In this document: positions 37,841 to 47,842 of the stretch, in pieces
Position numbering within the stretch: position 1 is the first letter of the stretch
Layout of the letters: every line of letters starts with the position of its first letter
Source: a candidate division KSB1 bacterium
GTDB taxonomy: Bacteria > Zhuqueibacterota > Zhuqueibacteria > Thermofontimicrobiales > Thermofontimicrobiaceae
NCBI GenBank assembly: GCA_034506395.1
Contig: JAPDPQ010000011.1
Coordinates: 104,404 to 168,403, forward strand
Direction of reading: 5' to 3'
DNA: 64,000 bases
Program-made: the position numbers and the translations under genes
Notes under the pieces: model-generated
The model's input: only the letters and a program-made list of their open reading frames with translations
Database searches by the model: none
Told to the model about the DNA's origin: nothing

Positions 37841-40800
37841 TTATTGATCAAACACCATATCTTTGCGAATATAGCCGCGCTTGCCATCTTGAAGTTGGAC
37901 ATGATACCAATTCCCTTCCATGCCGATAATGGTGACATCTACGGCTGGCTGAAGTTGTTGGACAACGGCATAATGGGTCCCGGGGCCTGAGTAAATATTG
38001 GCTTTGTCGAGGGTAAAAACGACCCGAGACTTAGTTTGAGAAAATACGGATACTGGAACCCAGCCTGAGGTGCCAGTAAACAGTTCGATATGATACCATT
38101 CCTGGCGCCTTTCAATCGGCGCATATTGCTTGCCTCGGATGACCTCCCCTACTTTGGCGTAATTGGTACCTGGCCCGGCATATACTGGGGAGGTTCTTTG
38201 GGCCGTCACCGGTGGCAATGTGATATTTTTGGCCATCTCTTGATAAATCCAGCCGACCTCCCCGTTTTTGATCTGCACCTGGCTCCAGCCGCCCCGTTGA
38301 TCGAGCCACTTGACCCGCTCCCCAGCCGGCACGGTGGTGATGTGCCGAAAGTCCTGCCCTGGTCCCATGCGCAACAGAGAATTCTCCTTCACCAGAAGCG
38401 TCCCTTTGGTGATTTCTTTCACATGTCCCCCGTATACCCAACCAATCGTATTCCCTCGGAGCAAGATTTTGTACCAGTTATTTTTAAAATCTAATGCCAG
38501 AAACTCATCGCCCTTAATCAAGGTAGATCTTAGAATACTTCCAGCCGAAGGTTGGTCATATGCCTGGGTATCTCTCACCACCTGAATCCGCGGGTGTTTT
38601 TGCCGATTGACCAATCGTTTCTTGATCCAGCCTTTGTCACCGCTAGGCAGATCCACAAACAACCATTCGTCATTCTCATCTAACGGGATCAGTTGAATCC
38701 CTTCCTTCAAAACTGCCACCCGACTGGATTTTTCATCCGGGAATCTCATCACATCGGCGTTGTTGGTATTGACATAGACTTCTGGATATTTCAGGTCCAT
38801 CACATCTTTTTCAGAGATCCAGCCGGTGCTCCCAGGCTTGATCTGAATGCGATACCATCCACTTGCATACATTAACGGCTGATAAAATTGTGCCACATCG
38901 ACGAGGGCAACGATCGAGGATTGGGTATTGGGCTCTTGGCGAACTTCAGTTTTGCGGATCACGATGATCTTTTTGTTCTCTTTCTCGCGCACATATTTAT
39001 CCATGATCCATCCCTTTTGTCCGTCAAACGTCTCCACTTCATACCAGTTTCGATATTTGCTGAGGCTTCGAAGTTCGGTATTGAGCTTTACGATTTTGAC
39101 CGTGGGATGAGTTTCGTCAGGCCCTTGCAGGATTTTGGCTTCCTCGGTGGTGATCAAGGAGCCAGAAACTGGCTCAGTTTTCAGCGGCGGGACTGGCGAC
39201 GGTGCCTTTGATGCGCCCACCAGGTCTTTATGTACCCAGCCCTTCTCGCCACTGGCAAGCTGGACGTAAAGCCAGTCATCGCGCTGCTCGAGCCGAGTCA
39301 ATTCGGTTTTTTCGGGCAAGGTCCTAATCACCCGATAATCTGTGCTTGGCCCATACCGCAAATTGGCACTGGTGGCGGTGTAGATCTTGCTCTGCCCAGA
39401 GGCAAAACCACTTTCATGGGCAAAACCAAGCGTTCCATCGCTGGTCTGCACTTCATACCACTCGCCCCGTTTGTCGATCCGCATGACCGTTGTCCCAGCG
39501 GGAAGCAATTTGATCACAGTTTCATCGGTGCTGGGCCCCAGCCGCAAATTGACAGCAGAGGTTGTGGTGATTTTGACTGGAGCCGGTCTCACTGGCTTTG
39601 AACCCCATACGTACGCGGACGGGATGTCGCGCCGAGCTGTCTGTGCAGTCGCGACATCTGACGAATAGCTGTCTACAGATCCGTAGAACTCGGAATCCAA
39701 AGATTGAATTGATGACGTCCCTGGATAGTAAGAAAATGAAACCATATCCTTTCGAATCCAACCAGTCCGGCCATCGTTCAGTCTTACCTGATACCAATCG
39801 CCATCCTCACCGATAACGGTAATTGGCGTATTCCTCTCCAAAAGCGTGATAATTTGATATACCTGTCCTGGTCCCATGCGGAGGTTAACCCGATCGTTTG
39901 TCACCATCTGATTGGGGGTTTCCCGCAAAAGATCTTCTCGAATCCAGCCCATCCGACGGGATGGTAATCGCACCTGGTACCATTCATTCTTTTTGTCGAC
40001 CCGAATAACTGGAGTCCCAGCTCGAAGTCGTTCAATAATTGCATAATTGGTTCCAGGGCCATCGCGCACATTGCAATCCTGATTCGTAAATAAGGTCTGC
40101 TCGGTATCGACGCCAAGATCATTTCGAATCCAACCAGTCTCACCATTAGGCAAATATACCTTGGACCAGCCATCTTGTTCAGTAATTTTGACTAAAGGGG
40201 TCCCTTTTGGAACTGTGGATTGAATGAGGAAATCAGTGCTTGGGCCACGCCGGATGTTGCTCTGATCTACCGTGATCAGCACATTGGGGGCATAATCGAC
40301 TAAGTCTTCGCGGACCCAACCGATGCGCTGATCTGGGAGGCGAACACGGAACCATTCGTTAAGTTGCCCCACGCGAACTAGGATGGTTCCCTTTTTTACA
40401 CGAGTCAGAATAGGATTGTTCGTCCCAGGCCCCTGCCGGATATTGCAGTCGGTGTTGGCAACATAATAAAGGGGCGCTTCATCGACGGTGATGGGCGCAG
40501 CTTCACTGGCAATCGTGGTGCTTTGCACGATAAAGTCTTTATAAATCCAGCCCGTTTTTCCCTGCGGGGTACGAACTTGATACCAATCTCCTCGCTGGCT
40601 AAGGACAGTCAGGCGCGTCCCCTTTTCTACGGTCGCTGCTGTCTCATAATTGATCGATGGCCCATGCTTGATCGCAGCTCGCTCCTTCACGATTAAATTT
40701 CGCTCCCGAACTGGCGTCACATCGCTCTGACGTACCCAGCCAGTGCTGCCACCTGGTAGCCGAACCTGATAATAATTCCCCTCGCTCCTCAATTGAATCA

Positions 40801-41353
40801 ACTCAGTACCGGGATTGGCCGTCATCAGAACTGGCGCATTCGGGCTTGGGGATTGGTAAATTTGTGTATTTTGCCGTGGCGTGAGATTGAACGAGCTCTC
40901 TTTTCGAACATCTTGCTTTGAGATCCAGCCGCTTTGGCCATTTGGCAAATCGACCAAATACCAATTGCCGCGCTGTCCCCTGGCATCCAAAGAACGGCCT
41001 TTCTTGGCGATAGCAAAGGCGCTATATTCTTCGCCAGGTCCGCGCCGAATTCTAGCGTCTTCGATCACTACAATTTTCTCCGGGCCAATTGTTTGCGCCA
41101 CGCCCCGAAAAATCCAGCCCGTCTGTCCACTCGATAATCGAACCCGGTGCCAATCGTTTTCCGATTCCAGCAAAATAAGCTCGCTACCCGCTCTCACTGT
41201 CCCAATCTTGCGAAACTGCTGACCCGGCCCTGAGTGAATATCAGTATCCGAAAGGATTCTGATCCGATCGTGCTGGTCGATAAACTCTGGACCACATCCA
41301 GCCAGCATGCCTGTTATCAATATGATCAATATGGGGAAGGCGTATTTATTCAT
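37841..41353 (-). CDS. Giant lipoprotein of 17 tandem bacterial SH3 (SH3b) domains
   Basis: 1170 aa. Lipobox LAGC after a hydrophobic signal (FPILIILITGMLAGC). The remainder is 17 SH3_3-type repeats of about 60-70 residues, each with a start like NIRxGPGTxYxxI, a middle LxxxxxWYxVRL, and an end xGxTGWIRxD; the last is DGKRGYIRKDMVF. A short Ser/Tyr/Pro-rich linker interrupts the series after repeat 8. No catalytic domain follows. SH3b repeats commonly bind peptidoglycan, so it may be a wall-binding scaffold on the inner face of the outer membrane. The second ATG has the properly spaced GGGAGG. Confidence 0.92.
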   Translation of the reverse strand: MNKYAFPILIILITGMLAGCGPEFIDQHDRIRILSDTDIHSGPGQQFRKIGTVRAGSELILLESENDWHRVRLSSGQTGWIFRGVAQTIGPEKIVVIEDARIRRGPGEEYSAFAIAKKGRSLDARGQRGNWYLVDLPNGQSGWISKQDVRKESSFNLTPRQNTQIYQSPSPNAPVLMTANPGTELIQLRSEGNYYQVRLPGGSTGWVRQSDVTPVRERNLIVKERAAIKHGPSINYETAATVEKGTRLTVLSQRGDWYQVRTPQGKTGWIYKDFIVQSTTIASEAAPITVDEAPLYYVANTDCNIRQGPGTNNPILTRVKKGTILVRVGQLNEWFRVRLPDQRIGWVREDLVDYAPNVLITVDQSNIRRGPSTDFLIQSTVPKGTPLVKITEQDGWSKVYLPNGETGWIRNDLGVDTEQTLFTNQDCNVRDGPGTNYAIIERLRAGTPVIRVDKKNEWYQVRLPSRRMGWIREDLLRETPNQMVTNDRVNLRMGPGQVYQIITLLERNTPITVIGEDGDWYQVRLNDGRTGWIRKDMVSFSYYPGTSSIQSLDSEFYGSVDSYSSDVATAQTARRDIPSAYVWGSKPVRPAPVKITTTSAVNLRLGPSTDETVIKLLPAGTTVMRIDKRGEWYEVQTSDGTLGFAHESGFASGQSKIYTATSANLRYGPSTDYRVIRTLPEKTELTRLEQRDDWLYVQLASGEKGWVHKDLVGASKAPSPVPPLKTEPVSGSLITTEEAKILQGPDETHPTVKIVKLNTELRSLSKYRNWYEVETFDGQKGWIMDKYVREKENKKIIVIRKTEVRQEPNTQSSIVALVDVAQFYQPLMYASGWYRIQIKPGSTGWISEKDVMDLKYPEVYVNTNNADVMRFPDEKSSRVAVLKEGIQLIPLDENDEWLFVDLPSGDKGWIKKRLVNRQKHPRIQVVRDTQAYDQPSAGSILRSTLIKGDEFLALDFKNNWYKILLRGNTIGWVYGGHVKEITKGTLLVKENSLLRMGPGQDFRHITTVPAGERVKWLDQRGGWSQVQIKNGEVGWIYQEMAKNITLPPVTAQRTSPVYAGPGTNYAKVGEVIRGKQYAPIERRQEWYHIELFTGTSGWVPVSVFSQTKSRVVFTLDKANIYSGPGTHYAVVQQLQPAVDVTIIGMEGNWYHVQLQDGKRGYIRKDMVFDQ

Positions 41354-41810
41354 CTCCATTCCTCCCAGTCTCCGCTCAGACTGATATTTACATCAAACGT
41401 GATACATATCTGAAAGCGATCGACAAAACGCTAATGCGCTAAATTTTCATTTAAAGATAATTAATTTTTCTTCAGATGTCAAGCGCTAATTTTCAAATAG
41501 TAAAATTTCATTAATCATTTCCCATTTTGGATCTCTAAGCGAGGCTACTATCGGATGGATTCACGTAATCGTCCGATCGATACTTTGATGCACCAGAACG
41601 AGTCGAAAGATTCAGGAAGCTGAGGAGATTAGATGATAGCAAGAGCAATCCGCTCCGATGCTTCATTGGTCCCATTGGAAAAATTGGAACTCAAGGAAAT
41701 AACGATAGCCCCGCGAATGGATGAAACTCGCCGCATTATGATTATTGATCAAGATTATATCTATCGATGAAAAGTCAAATGACACAAATAGGTCCAAAAC
41801 GATTTTATCG
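41354..41810. other. Intergenic, nothing specific
   Basis: About 450 nt between minus-strand genes. It carries the upstream region of the SH3-repeat lipoprotein. No consensus promoter, RNA or repeat could be picked out confidently. Confidence 0.4.
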
Positions 41811-42299
41811 CTATTGCCTTCGCCGCAGCCGATCTAATATCATTGACCAAAAAAATCCCCCACTCACCTTGGCTAAAAATTGCCCTATTACGATCAGGGG
41901 CATGAACACGCCAAATGCAATAGTTGGAAAAAGCACTGAATCGACCAGAGCGCCTCCAACGTTGGAACCATTGGCTTTAATCAAAAATTGTTTTCTGAAT
42001 AGAATTGAATAAATGATGCTGTCTACAACTGCTGCGCTGCTAAATGCCACTACACTTGCGATGCCGATCATGAGCGAGGAACGATTCAACAGATAAGTGA
42101 TCAGCGACCCAGCAAATATCAGCAGGAACATTTTCAGCCAAAGTTGTCGATGATGCCACCGATCATGCAATCGGTCCCGGACCGTAAGATCCAGTCCAAT
42201 TAGCACCAAAGCATTAATGACAGTCACTTTTGGACCGAACCATAGGACCAATAGATTTGCCAGCACGATCGCGCTCAAATAAATTAGCACATAAATCAT
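41811..42299 (-). CDS. VUT family (YhhQ-like) transporter
   Basis: 162 aa with about five membrane helices. Characteristic strings ANLLVLWFGPKVTVINALVLIG, VAFSSAAVVDSIIYSILF and SNVGGALVDSVLFPTIAFG match the Vut_1/YhhQ family, linked in E. coli to uptake of queuosine precursors. It is shorter than typical (about 200-230). No preQ0/queuosine genes are in the window and no riboswitch was seen upstream, so substrate is inferred. Confidence 0.75.
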   Translation of the reverse strand: MIYVLIYLSAIVLANLLVLWFGPKVTVINALVLIGLDLTVRDRLHDRWHHRQLWLKMFLLIFAGSLITYLLNRSSLMIGIASVVAFSSAAVVDSIIYSILFRKQFLIKANGSNVGGALVDSVLFPTIAFGVFMPLIVIGQFLAKVSGGFFWSMILDRLRRRQ

Positions 42300-42422
42300 A
42301 AGATGATCATGAAAAATTTTGGGATTTTGGTTGCTTCAAAGGAAACGCGCAAGCGCTGGAGCATCCGATTCGCAAGCGACTTTTCATTAGATTCCCACGA
42401 TGACGGCAATTTTGTGCGCCTC

Positions 42423-43547
42423 TCAATCTCTGGATGAATTTTCTGCTGGTTTGGCAAGGGAATCCAAAGGAGCAGCAAATAAAATCCGATCGATTTGCTC
42501 GGCGATCTGCCAGGCCTTTTGCCCAGCGATATTGGAACACACGATAATCACCACATCCTCATCGAGATAACGACGGAAATCAGCGGAAAAGATCCCATTT
42601 CCGCCATTGTGAGCCACCACTTTGGTATTGCGCGGTGTCGTCGCTACCACCCATCCATAACCATAAAATGTATCCGCTTCAGGCCCTTCCTTTACATGCG
42701 GCGCATAATACAACTTCTTGGCTTCTTCCGAGAGAATCCGATCGTCCTTGAGCGCCTTATGCCATTGATACAGGTCTGTCACAGTCGAAAGTAAGCCACC
42801 ATTCGCTCGCAAATTCCAATATGGCCCATCCTCAGCACTTGGTTTATCCAGTATTGTCCCCCAATCTTGATTTTCTTTATATCCGTGAGCGAGATCTTCA
42901 GGCCCCCAGCGCGGCACGCGATAGCCAGTCATCAGAATCTTCGCAGGTCGCAACAATTCCTCATTCAAAAAAATTTCATAAGATTTCTGTGACACGATCT
43001 CAATAATCGCACCCAATAAGCTGTAGCCGACATTGGAATATTCGTATTGCTTTCCTGGTTTGTGGCGCAATTTGCTTGAGAGCGCCCGGCGGATAAATTC
43101 ATCGCGAGAGATGGGTTCGAAATCATCACCAATCACCTCGGCTAAACCTGAGGTATGCGTTAACAACTGATGGATCGTTATTTTCCGTTTATCCCGAGGC
43201 ACCTTTTTGAAATATTTGCCGATCCGATCCTGAACATTAAGTTTGCCCATCATCTGCAATTTCAAGATGGCCGCCGCTGTAAATTGTTTGGTGATCGAAC
43301 CAATCAGATAAGCAGTTTGGTTCGTATTCGGAACGACCTGTTCACGAATCGCCATCCCGTATCCCCTGGAGAGCAGGATTTTTCCCGATCGGGCCACTAA
43401 CACCGCTCCAGAGAAGCCTTTTTGATGAGCCGATTTCATGTAATCTTTAATTTGTTGAATTAGCACTGATTCGGTCTGGTCTTGTGAGAACACGGTGCTA
43501 ATCATTATCAGGGAAAATAACATTATTCTGATTAGACGCCGAGACAT
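42423..43547 (-). CDS. Class C beta-lactamase-like serine hydrolase, exported
   Basis: 374 aa from an ATG with GGAGG four bases upstream. Signal peptide RRLIRIMLFSLIMISTVFS. Catalytic motifs: SXXK in GSITKQF, YXN in EYSNVGYS, and HNGGNG replacing KTG. The family includes D-aminopeptidases, esterases and PBP4*-type proteins; true beta-lactamase activity is not implied. It lies near the wall-recycling pair, compatible with a peptidoglycan or peptide role (inference). Confidence 0.9.
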   Translation of the reverse strand: MSRRLIRIMLFSLIMISTVFSQDQTESVLIQQIKDYMKSAHQKGFSGAVLVARSGKILLSRGYGMAIREQVVPNTNQTAYLIGSITKQFTAAAILKLQMMGKLNVQDRIGKYFKKVPRDKRKITIHQLLTHTSGLAEVIGDDFEPISRDEFIRRALSSKLRHKPGKQYEYSNVGYSLLGAIIEIVSQKSYEIFLNEELLRPAKILMTGYRVPRWGPEDLAHGYKENQDWGTILDKPSAEDGPYWNLRANGGLLSTVTDLYQWHKALKDDRILSEEAKKLYYAPHVKEGPEADTFYGYGWVVATTPRNTKVVAHNGGNGIFSADFRRYLDEDVVIIVCSNIAGQKAWQIAEQIDRILFAAPLDSLAKPAENSSRD

Positions 43548-43668
43548 AATACCTCCAATAAAATTTGCTGATATAGAGTTCCGCTTTTGGACTGCCTGTC
43601 CCAAATGGTGATCTTTTGTCAAGAGACAAACCAGCATTTTCAGATCTTGACTGAAAAGAATCTCTCAA

Positions 43669-44421
43669 CTATTTCAAAAAATCGGTGATGCTAATCTCAT
43701 TGTTCTGCAAGTCTTGGCGAATTTGATCGAGTGTCTCCAATCGACCGATATCCCGCCAATAGAATTGATCCGCAGGGAAGGCGATTACTGGCTCTCCCTG
43801 ACCGATTAATTCCAGATAGATATCCACTATGGAACAGCGCCCGGTGGCTGATGTCCGATTGAGGAGTTCAGGCGAAATGATATGGATTCCACAAAAGGCC
43901 ATGAGACGCGAGCTCCCAGTTGGCTCACGTCTCAGCCGGATGCGCTGATTATCCTTATCGTAATGCCCGCAAATAAAATTGCGATCATCAACGATGAAAG
44001 CGCGGCTGGAGTTGCGTTGCTGAACTGCCAAAGTCGCTAGGGCTCTGTTTCTCTGATGATATTGGTACATCACACCGAGATCAATGGTGGAAAGAATATC
44101 GACATTATGCAGAATGAAAGGATCGGTTCCTGCCAAGAAATGTTTAACATTCATGAGTCCACCGCCCGTGCCCAAAATTTCGGGCTCATATGATATTTCG
44201 AAATGGATATCGAAATATCGGTGACGGTGAAGGAATTCCTCTATCTGCTCGGAAAAGTGATGAGTATTGATGATGATTGCATCAACGCCATGGGCAATGA
44301 GCTTGAGTATAATCAATTCCAAAAGCGGCCTGCCGTTGATCTCAATCAAGGCTTTCGGTCTTTCGTTGGTCAAAGGTCTGAGCCGCGTGCCATAGCCAGC
44401 GGCAAGGATCATTGCTTTCAT
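43669..44421 (-). CDS. Sugar-1-phosphate nucleotidyltransferase, MurU-like
   Basis: 250 aa. Nucleotidyltransferase signature AAGYGTRLRPLTNERPKAL, Lys in NGRPLLE region, the LGTGGGLMN loop and ILHNVDILS. Size and composition resemble MurU, which makes UDP-MurNAc from MurNAc-1-phosphate in cell-wall recycling, but closely related enzymes use mannose-, glucose- or heptose-1-phosphates. The adjacent AmgK-like kinase gene upstream supports the MurU reading. Confidence 0.8.
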   Translation of the reverse strand: MKAMILAAGYGTRLRPLTNERPKALIEINGRPLLELIILKLIAHGVDAIIINTHHFSEQIEEFLHRHRYFDIHFEISYEPEILGTGGGLMNVKHFLAGTDPFILHNVDILSTIDLGVMYQYHQRNRALATLAVQQRNSSRAFIVDDRNFICGHYDKDNQRIRLRREPTGSSRLMAFCGIHIISPELLNRTSATGRCSIVDIYLELIGQGEPVIAFPADQFYWRDIGRLETLDQIRQDLQNNEISITDFLK

Positions 44422-44625
44422 ACATCTCTGAGATCGAAGGACTTTTTTTCAGCCGAGTCCTCGGCTCAAGGTGTCCAAATTGATTTCTTTTTCTGCCTGT
44501 TACAAAAACATTCAACAGTTTCGGTGTAAATTTATCCGGCGACATCGAGCGCTTTTTAAGCTGTGCAATGAATTGATGCCGCCTCTTGATCTCGTCACAA
44601 TGGTGGGATTTCGCAGGGCTGAAGG

Positions 44626-46053
44626 CTATTCAGCAGGCTGAGGTTCAAGAGACCTGTGGTTCACCATGACCTGAACCCCTTTGGCTTTTAAGTATTCAGC
44701 CAATTTTTCGGCACAATAAACAGATCGGTGCCGACCGCCTGTGCACCCAAACGAAACCATCAAATTGGAAAATTGCCGCGATTGATAATTATCCACAGCC
44801 ATATCACAGATGCGATAAACATGGTTTAGAAATTCCCCGACAATTGGATAGTTGGCAAAATATTCCACCACTGGCCGATCCTTACCCGTCAAATTTTTAT
44901 ATTGTTCCTCGCGACCAGGATTGGGGAGAAACCGACAATCGAATACGAATCCCCCATTGTTTCCCGATTTGTCCTCTGGAATACCAGTTTGGTGATAACC
45001 AAAACTGTAAATCTGGACCATTAATCTTTGATCTTCGCTGAATTGCCGCAGCGAGTAATCCTGGATCAAATTACAAAATATCTCTTTGAGAGTTGGCAAC
45101 TGATCAAGAATCTCGAGCTTCTTGTCCAGCAAAATTTCTAAATTTCTCAGTGCGAAAGGGACGCTTTTAAAAAAATGGGTCTTCCCTTTTACTGCACTCA
45201 GATAACCATAAGCGCCGAGCGCCTGCATGATGCGGATCAAGACAAAGCCATAAAAGTATTTTTTAAAGCGCCTCGGATTAATTTTGACCAATTGGCCAGC
45301 TTCATCCAGGTACAGATCGATCAGTTCTTCTCGGAAATCTTCCGGCAAATTTGCCTTGGCATCGTAAAGCAAAGAACCTAAATCGTATTGTAACGCCCCA
45401 CGACGGCCAGATTGGTAATCGATAAAATGGGGCAACCCATCTTTGATCATCACATTTCGCGACTGGTAATCGCGGTAGAGGAAATATTTCCGTTCCTCTT
45501 GCAACAGAAATCTAATCAGCCGATTGAAATCTTCATCAAGTTCCGTGTGGTTTATTTTCTTCTTATAAAAATAATTCAGAAATTGACGCTTGAAATAGTG
45601 AAGGTCCCATTGCATCGAATCCTGGCCAAACTCCTGATGTTGATAACAATAAGAGTAATCCAGCGTGAGTCCAGCTTTGATCTGGAAATTGGGTAGGTAT
45701 TCTACCACCTGGCGGTACATGTCTTTGATTGTATCATTGAAGCCATGTTGCGCTCGAATATTTTGCATCCAGCTAAATAGCGTCTCATCCCCAAAATCTT
45801 CCTCCAAATAAGCGCCTTGATCGAGATCTTCAATATAGATTTCGGGTACTCGAAGTCCATATTTCTTGAAATGCCGCGAGAACTCTAAAAAAGCAGCCGC
45901 TTCTTGGTGATCCACGCCGATAATACCTATTACACTATGATCACCTGCAATGACGCGGTAGATCTTTCGTTCCGATCCATCGCTCCTCAGCGCCACGATG
46001 GTATCCGGATTTCGATTGAATCGTTTTTGATACAAAGCCTCTAAAATCTTCAT
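44626..46053 (-). CDS. AmgK-like sugar kinase fused to RapZ C-terminal domain
   Basis: 475 aa. Residues about 1-330 form an aminoglycoside-phosphotransferase-fold kinase (LYRDYQSRNVMI catalytic Asp and Asn; PHFIDYQSGRRG metal Asp; QYDLGSLLYDA), the layout of AmgK, an anomeric kinase for MurNAc/GlcNAc. Residues about 345-475 match the C-terminal domain of RapZ (VFDCRFLPNPG, LTGKDRPV, VSFGCTGGRHRSVYCAE), which in E. coli senses glucosamine-6-phosphate. The RapZ N-terminal ATPase is absent. With the MurU-like gene 204 nt downstream it suggests amino-sugar salvage with a built-in metabolite sensor. Confidence 0.88.
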   Translation of the reverse strand: MKILEALYQKRFNRNPDTIVALRSDGSERKIYRVIAGDHSVIGIIGVDHQEAAAFLEFSRHFKKYGLRVPEIYIEDLDQGAYLEEDFGDETLFSWMQNIRAQHGFNDTIKDMYRQVVEYLPNFQIKAGLTLDYSYCYQHQEFGQDSMQWDLHYFKRQFLNYFYKKKINHTELDEDFNRLIRFLLQEERKYFLYRDYQSRNVMIKDGLPHFIDYQSGRRGALQYDLGSLLYDAKANLPEDFREELIDLYLDEAGQLVKINPRRFKKYFYGFVLIRIMQALGAYGYLSAVKGKTHFFKSVPFALRNLEILLDKKLEILDQLPTLKEIFCNLIQDYSLRQFSEDQRLMVQIYSFGYHQTGIPEDKSGNNGGFVFDCRFLPNPGREEQYKNLTGKDRPVVEYFANYPIVGEFLNHVYRICDMAVDNYQSRQFSNLMVSFGCTGGRHRSVYCAEKLAEYLKAKGVQVMVNHRSLEPQPAE

Positions 46054-46566
46054 AACAAATCTCTACTTTTTGGCTATGCTCATAAGCCACAATGCATGAT
46101 AGCTGAACGAAGAGCTAAAAAATTGCAACGCCCATAGATCAATTTCCAATTATTCTTCGTAATCGGGCTGAATTCTCCCGTGTTCAAAATGATTATGTCG
46201 ATTTCAGATTCAACATCTTTGATCTATTCCCAGCGATCTCTATCGTTCATCGGTACAATTTAAACATTTCTTTTAACTTTTCAAAACAATTTTTGTTTGA
46301 AAATTTCTGATACGGCATGGATCCAGAAGCCTTTCTCTATAGAAACTTAATAGCCTCTGAAAAAAATTATAATCATCCCAATTGGAGCGCAACGGCTGGA
46401 TAAATGTGGATTGATCTTTGAATCGATCGATCATTCAAATCCTCTGGTTTACAAAAATATGGGCAACGAAATGAAAAGTGATTTTGGAGAAGAAATCAGC
46501 AGGCAAAATAAAAGGAAGATGAAGCTCAGAGTTTGACGAAAGGCGCATCGGCCTGCAAAAAAAAAT
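46054..46566. other. Intergenic, no gene seen
   Basis: About 510 nt of AT-rich DNA upstream of the AmgK-RapZ gene. No promoter or RNA recognised with confidence. Confidence 0.4.
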
Positions 46567-46600
46567 AAAGCTCAATGTGATCCGGTGTGCATTGAGCTTT
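46567..46600 (-). terminator. Rho-independent terminator of the coiled-coil gene
   Basis: Perfect 11-bp stem AAAGCTCAATG (46567-46577) / CATTGAGCTTT (46590-46600) with a 12-nt loop. On the minus strand it is followed by TTTATTTTTTTTT, a strong U-tract. It lies 36 nt after the stop of the gene at 46637. Confidence 0.85.
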
Positions 46601-46636
46601 GTCGCAGAACAAGTCATGTCATAGATTGGCCAAGAA

Positions 46637-47212
46637 CTAATTTAGCGCCAGCGGCTGCCGATCTGGCATATTAACGTTCAACGAAACGTCGTTGCTGTTC
46701 CGCACGTCCTCTTGAAATCGCTCCAGCAACTGTTGTTTTTGATGGATGATCCGCTCAATTTCAGAGATCTTCAAATTGGTGCAATTCTGATTTAGTTTGT
46801 TTTGATGGAAAAATCTCAGGATGATGCGTCGAAATGTCGAATGAGCGGATTGCTGATGGAGTGGTGCTTCGTTCAAATAAGAGTTGATTTGTTGTTCAAT
46901 TTCCTTTGCGAAGTTTTGCTGATGGAGGAAGGCTGCTTGCAGGGTTGCCAATTTGCACTTTTGTAGTTTATAGAGCGAAATCTCTTCGCGAAAAGCCGTT
47001 TCGTATCTCAGTATAATATCACGATAGGCTTTCAGCTTGGCTTGCAGCTCCCCGATCGATTTTTCCAGGCTTCGTATTTGATTGTTCATTTGCCCGATCT
47101 TCAGTTCGATACTCTCGGAATTGCTCAAATCAAATTTCAGTAAGCTGTCATTGGCCGCTGTATCCGAGCTCTTGGCGGCTTTTCGGTACATCGATACATT
47201 CAAATTATACAC
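46637..47212 (-). CDS. Cytoplasmic coiled-coil protein of unknown function
   Basis: 191 aa. The start is taken at a GTG with GGAGG six bases upstream; alternatives are a TTG at 47227 and an ATG at 47191. Two long helices with heptad spacing are visible (IELKIGQMNNQIRSLEKSIG...LQAKLKAYRD and ISEIERIIHQKQQLLERFQ). No signal peptide, membrane segment or known domain. Monocistronic with its own strong terminator. Confidence 0.65.
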   Translation of the reverse strand: MYNLNVSMYRKAAKSSDTAANDSLLKFDLSNSESIELKIGQMNNQIRSLEKSIGELQAKLKAYRDIILRYETAFREEISLYKLQKCKLATLQAAFLHQQNFAKEIEQQINSYLNEAPLHQQSAHSTFRRIILRFFHQNKLNQNCTNLKISEIERIIHQKQQLLERFQEDVRNSNDVSLNVNMPDRQPLALN

Positions 47213-47842
47213 CAGGCACCTCCACAAAATTGGTCGGTGATATAATATACCCCGTTTGGGGACTCCACAGGCCTTTTCAATTGCAAACGTTGTGCCAGCA
47301 GAATTCAGCTTTGCTGATGATTTACTGGCTTTGTTCTTGGTACGAAATTTAATGGTCTTTCCACCATCCCATTCTGGTGAGAATAATTGATCAAGCCTTT
47401 ATGATAGCCCATGAAAAAATGGAGAGCTGCCATCAATTTAATACCGAATAGATCAATCTTTCTACATATTGAATACAAAAAATAAATTTGCCACTATATC
47501 TAGTAAATACCAAGACCATAGCGCGCTCATCCTAACAAAACTCTCCATGAAAAAGGTATTGATAGATCCTTAGGCTAATGGAAGGCTAGATTTGTTTTTG
47601 TTATTTGATGTTGGCTCAATTTAATTCAAAATGGTAATGCTTGAGCATATTCTTCGAAAATGGATTTTATGGATTATAAAAATTATTTCACAATCAAACC
47701 AAAGAGCCGCTTTGAACGTTTAATGAAGGTAATTATGGTCGGAAACAGATCAATAGTGTTTCATCATAGGTCGAATATTGTGCAAGATGACTTGGAACAA
47801 CACAAAATATAGTGATGATGATTGGAATTTAGGAATGGAAAA
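47213..47842. other. Divergent intergenic region
   Basis: About 630 nt between the minus-strand coiled-coil gene and the plus-strand YARHG gene. It should hold both promoters; none stands out. A short CCCC-GTTT-GGGG hairpin occurs near 47250. Confidence 0.4.

Noticed and set aside
38090..41222. Many open frames opposite the SH3-repeat gene
   Set aside because: They recur at repeat intervals and reflect codon bias of the repeats, not genes.
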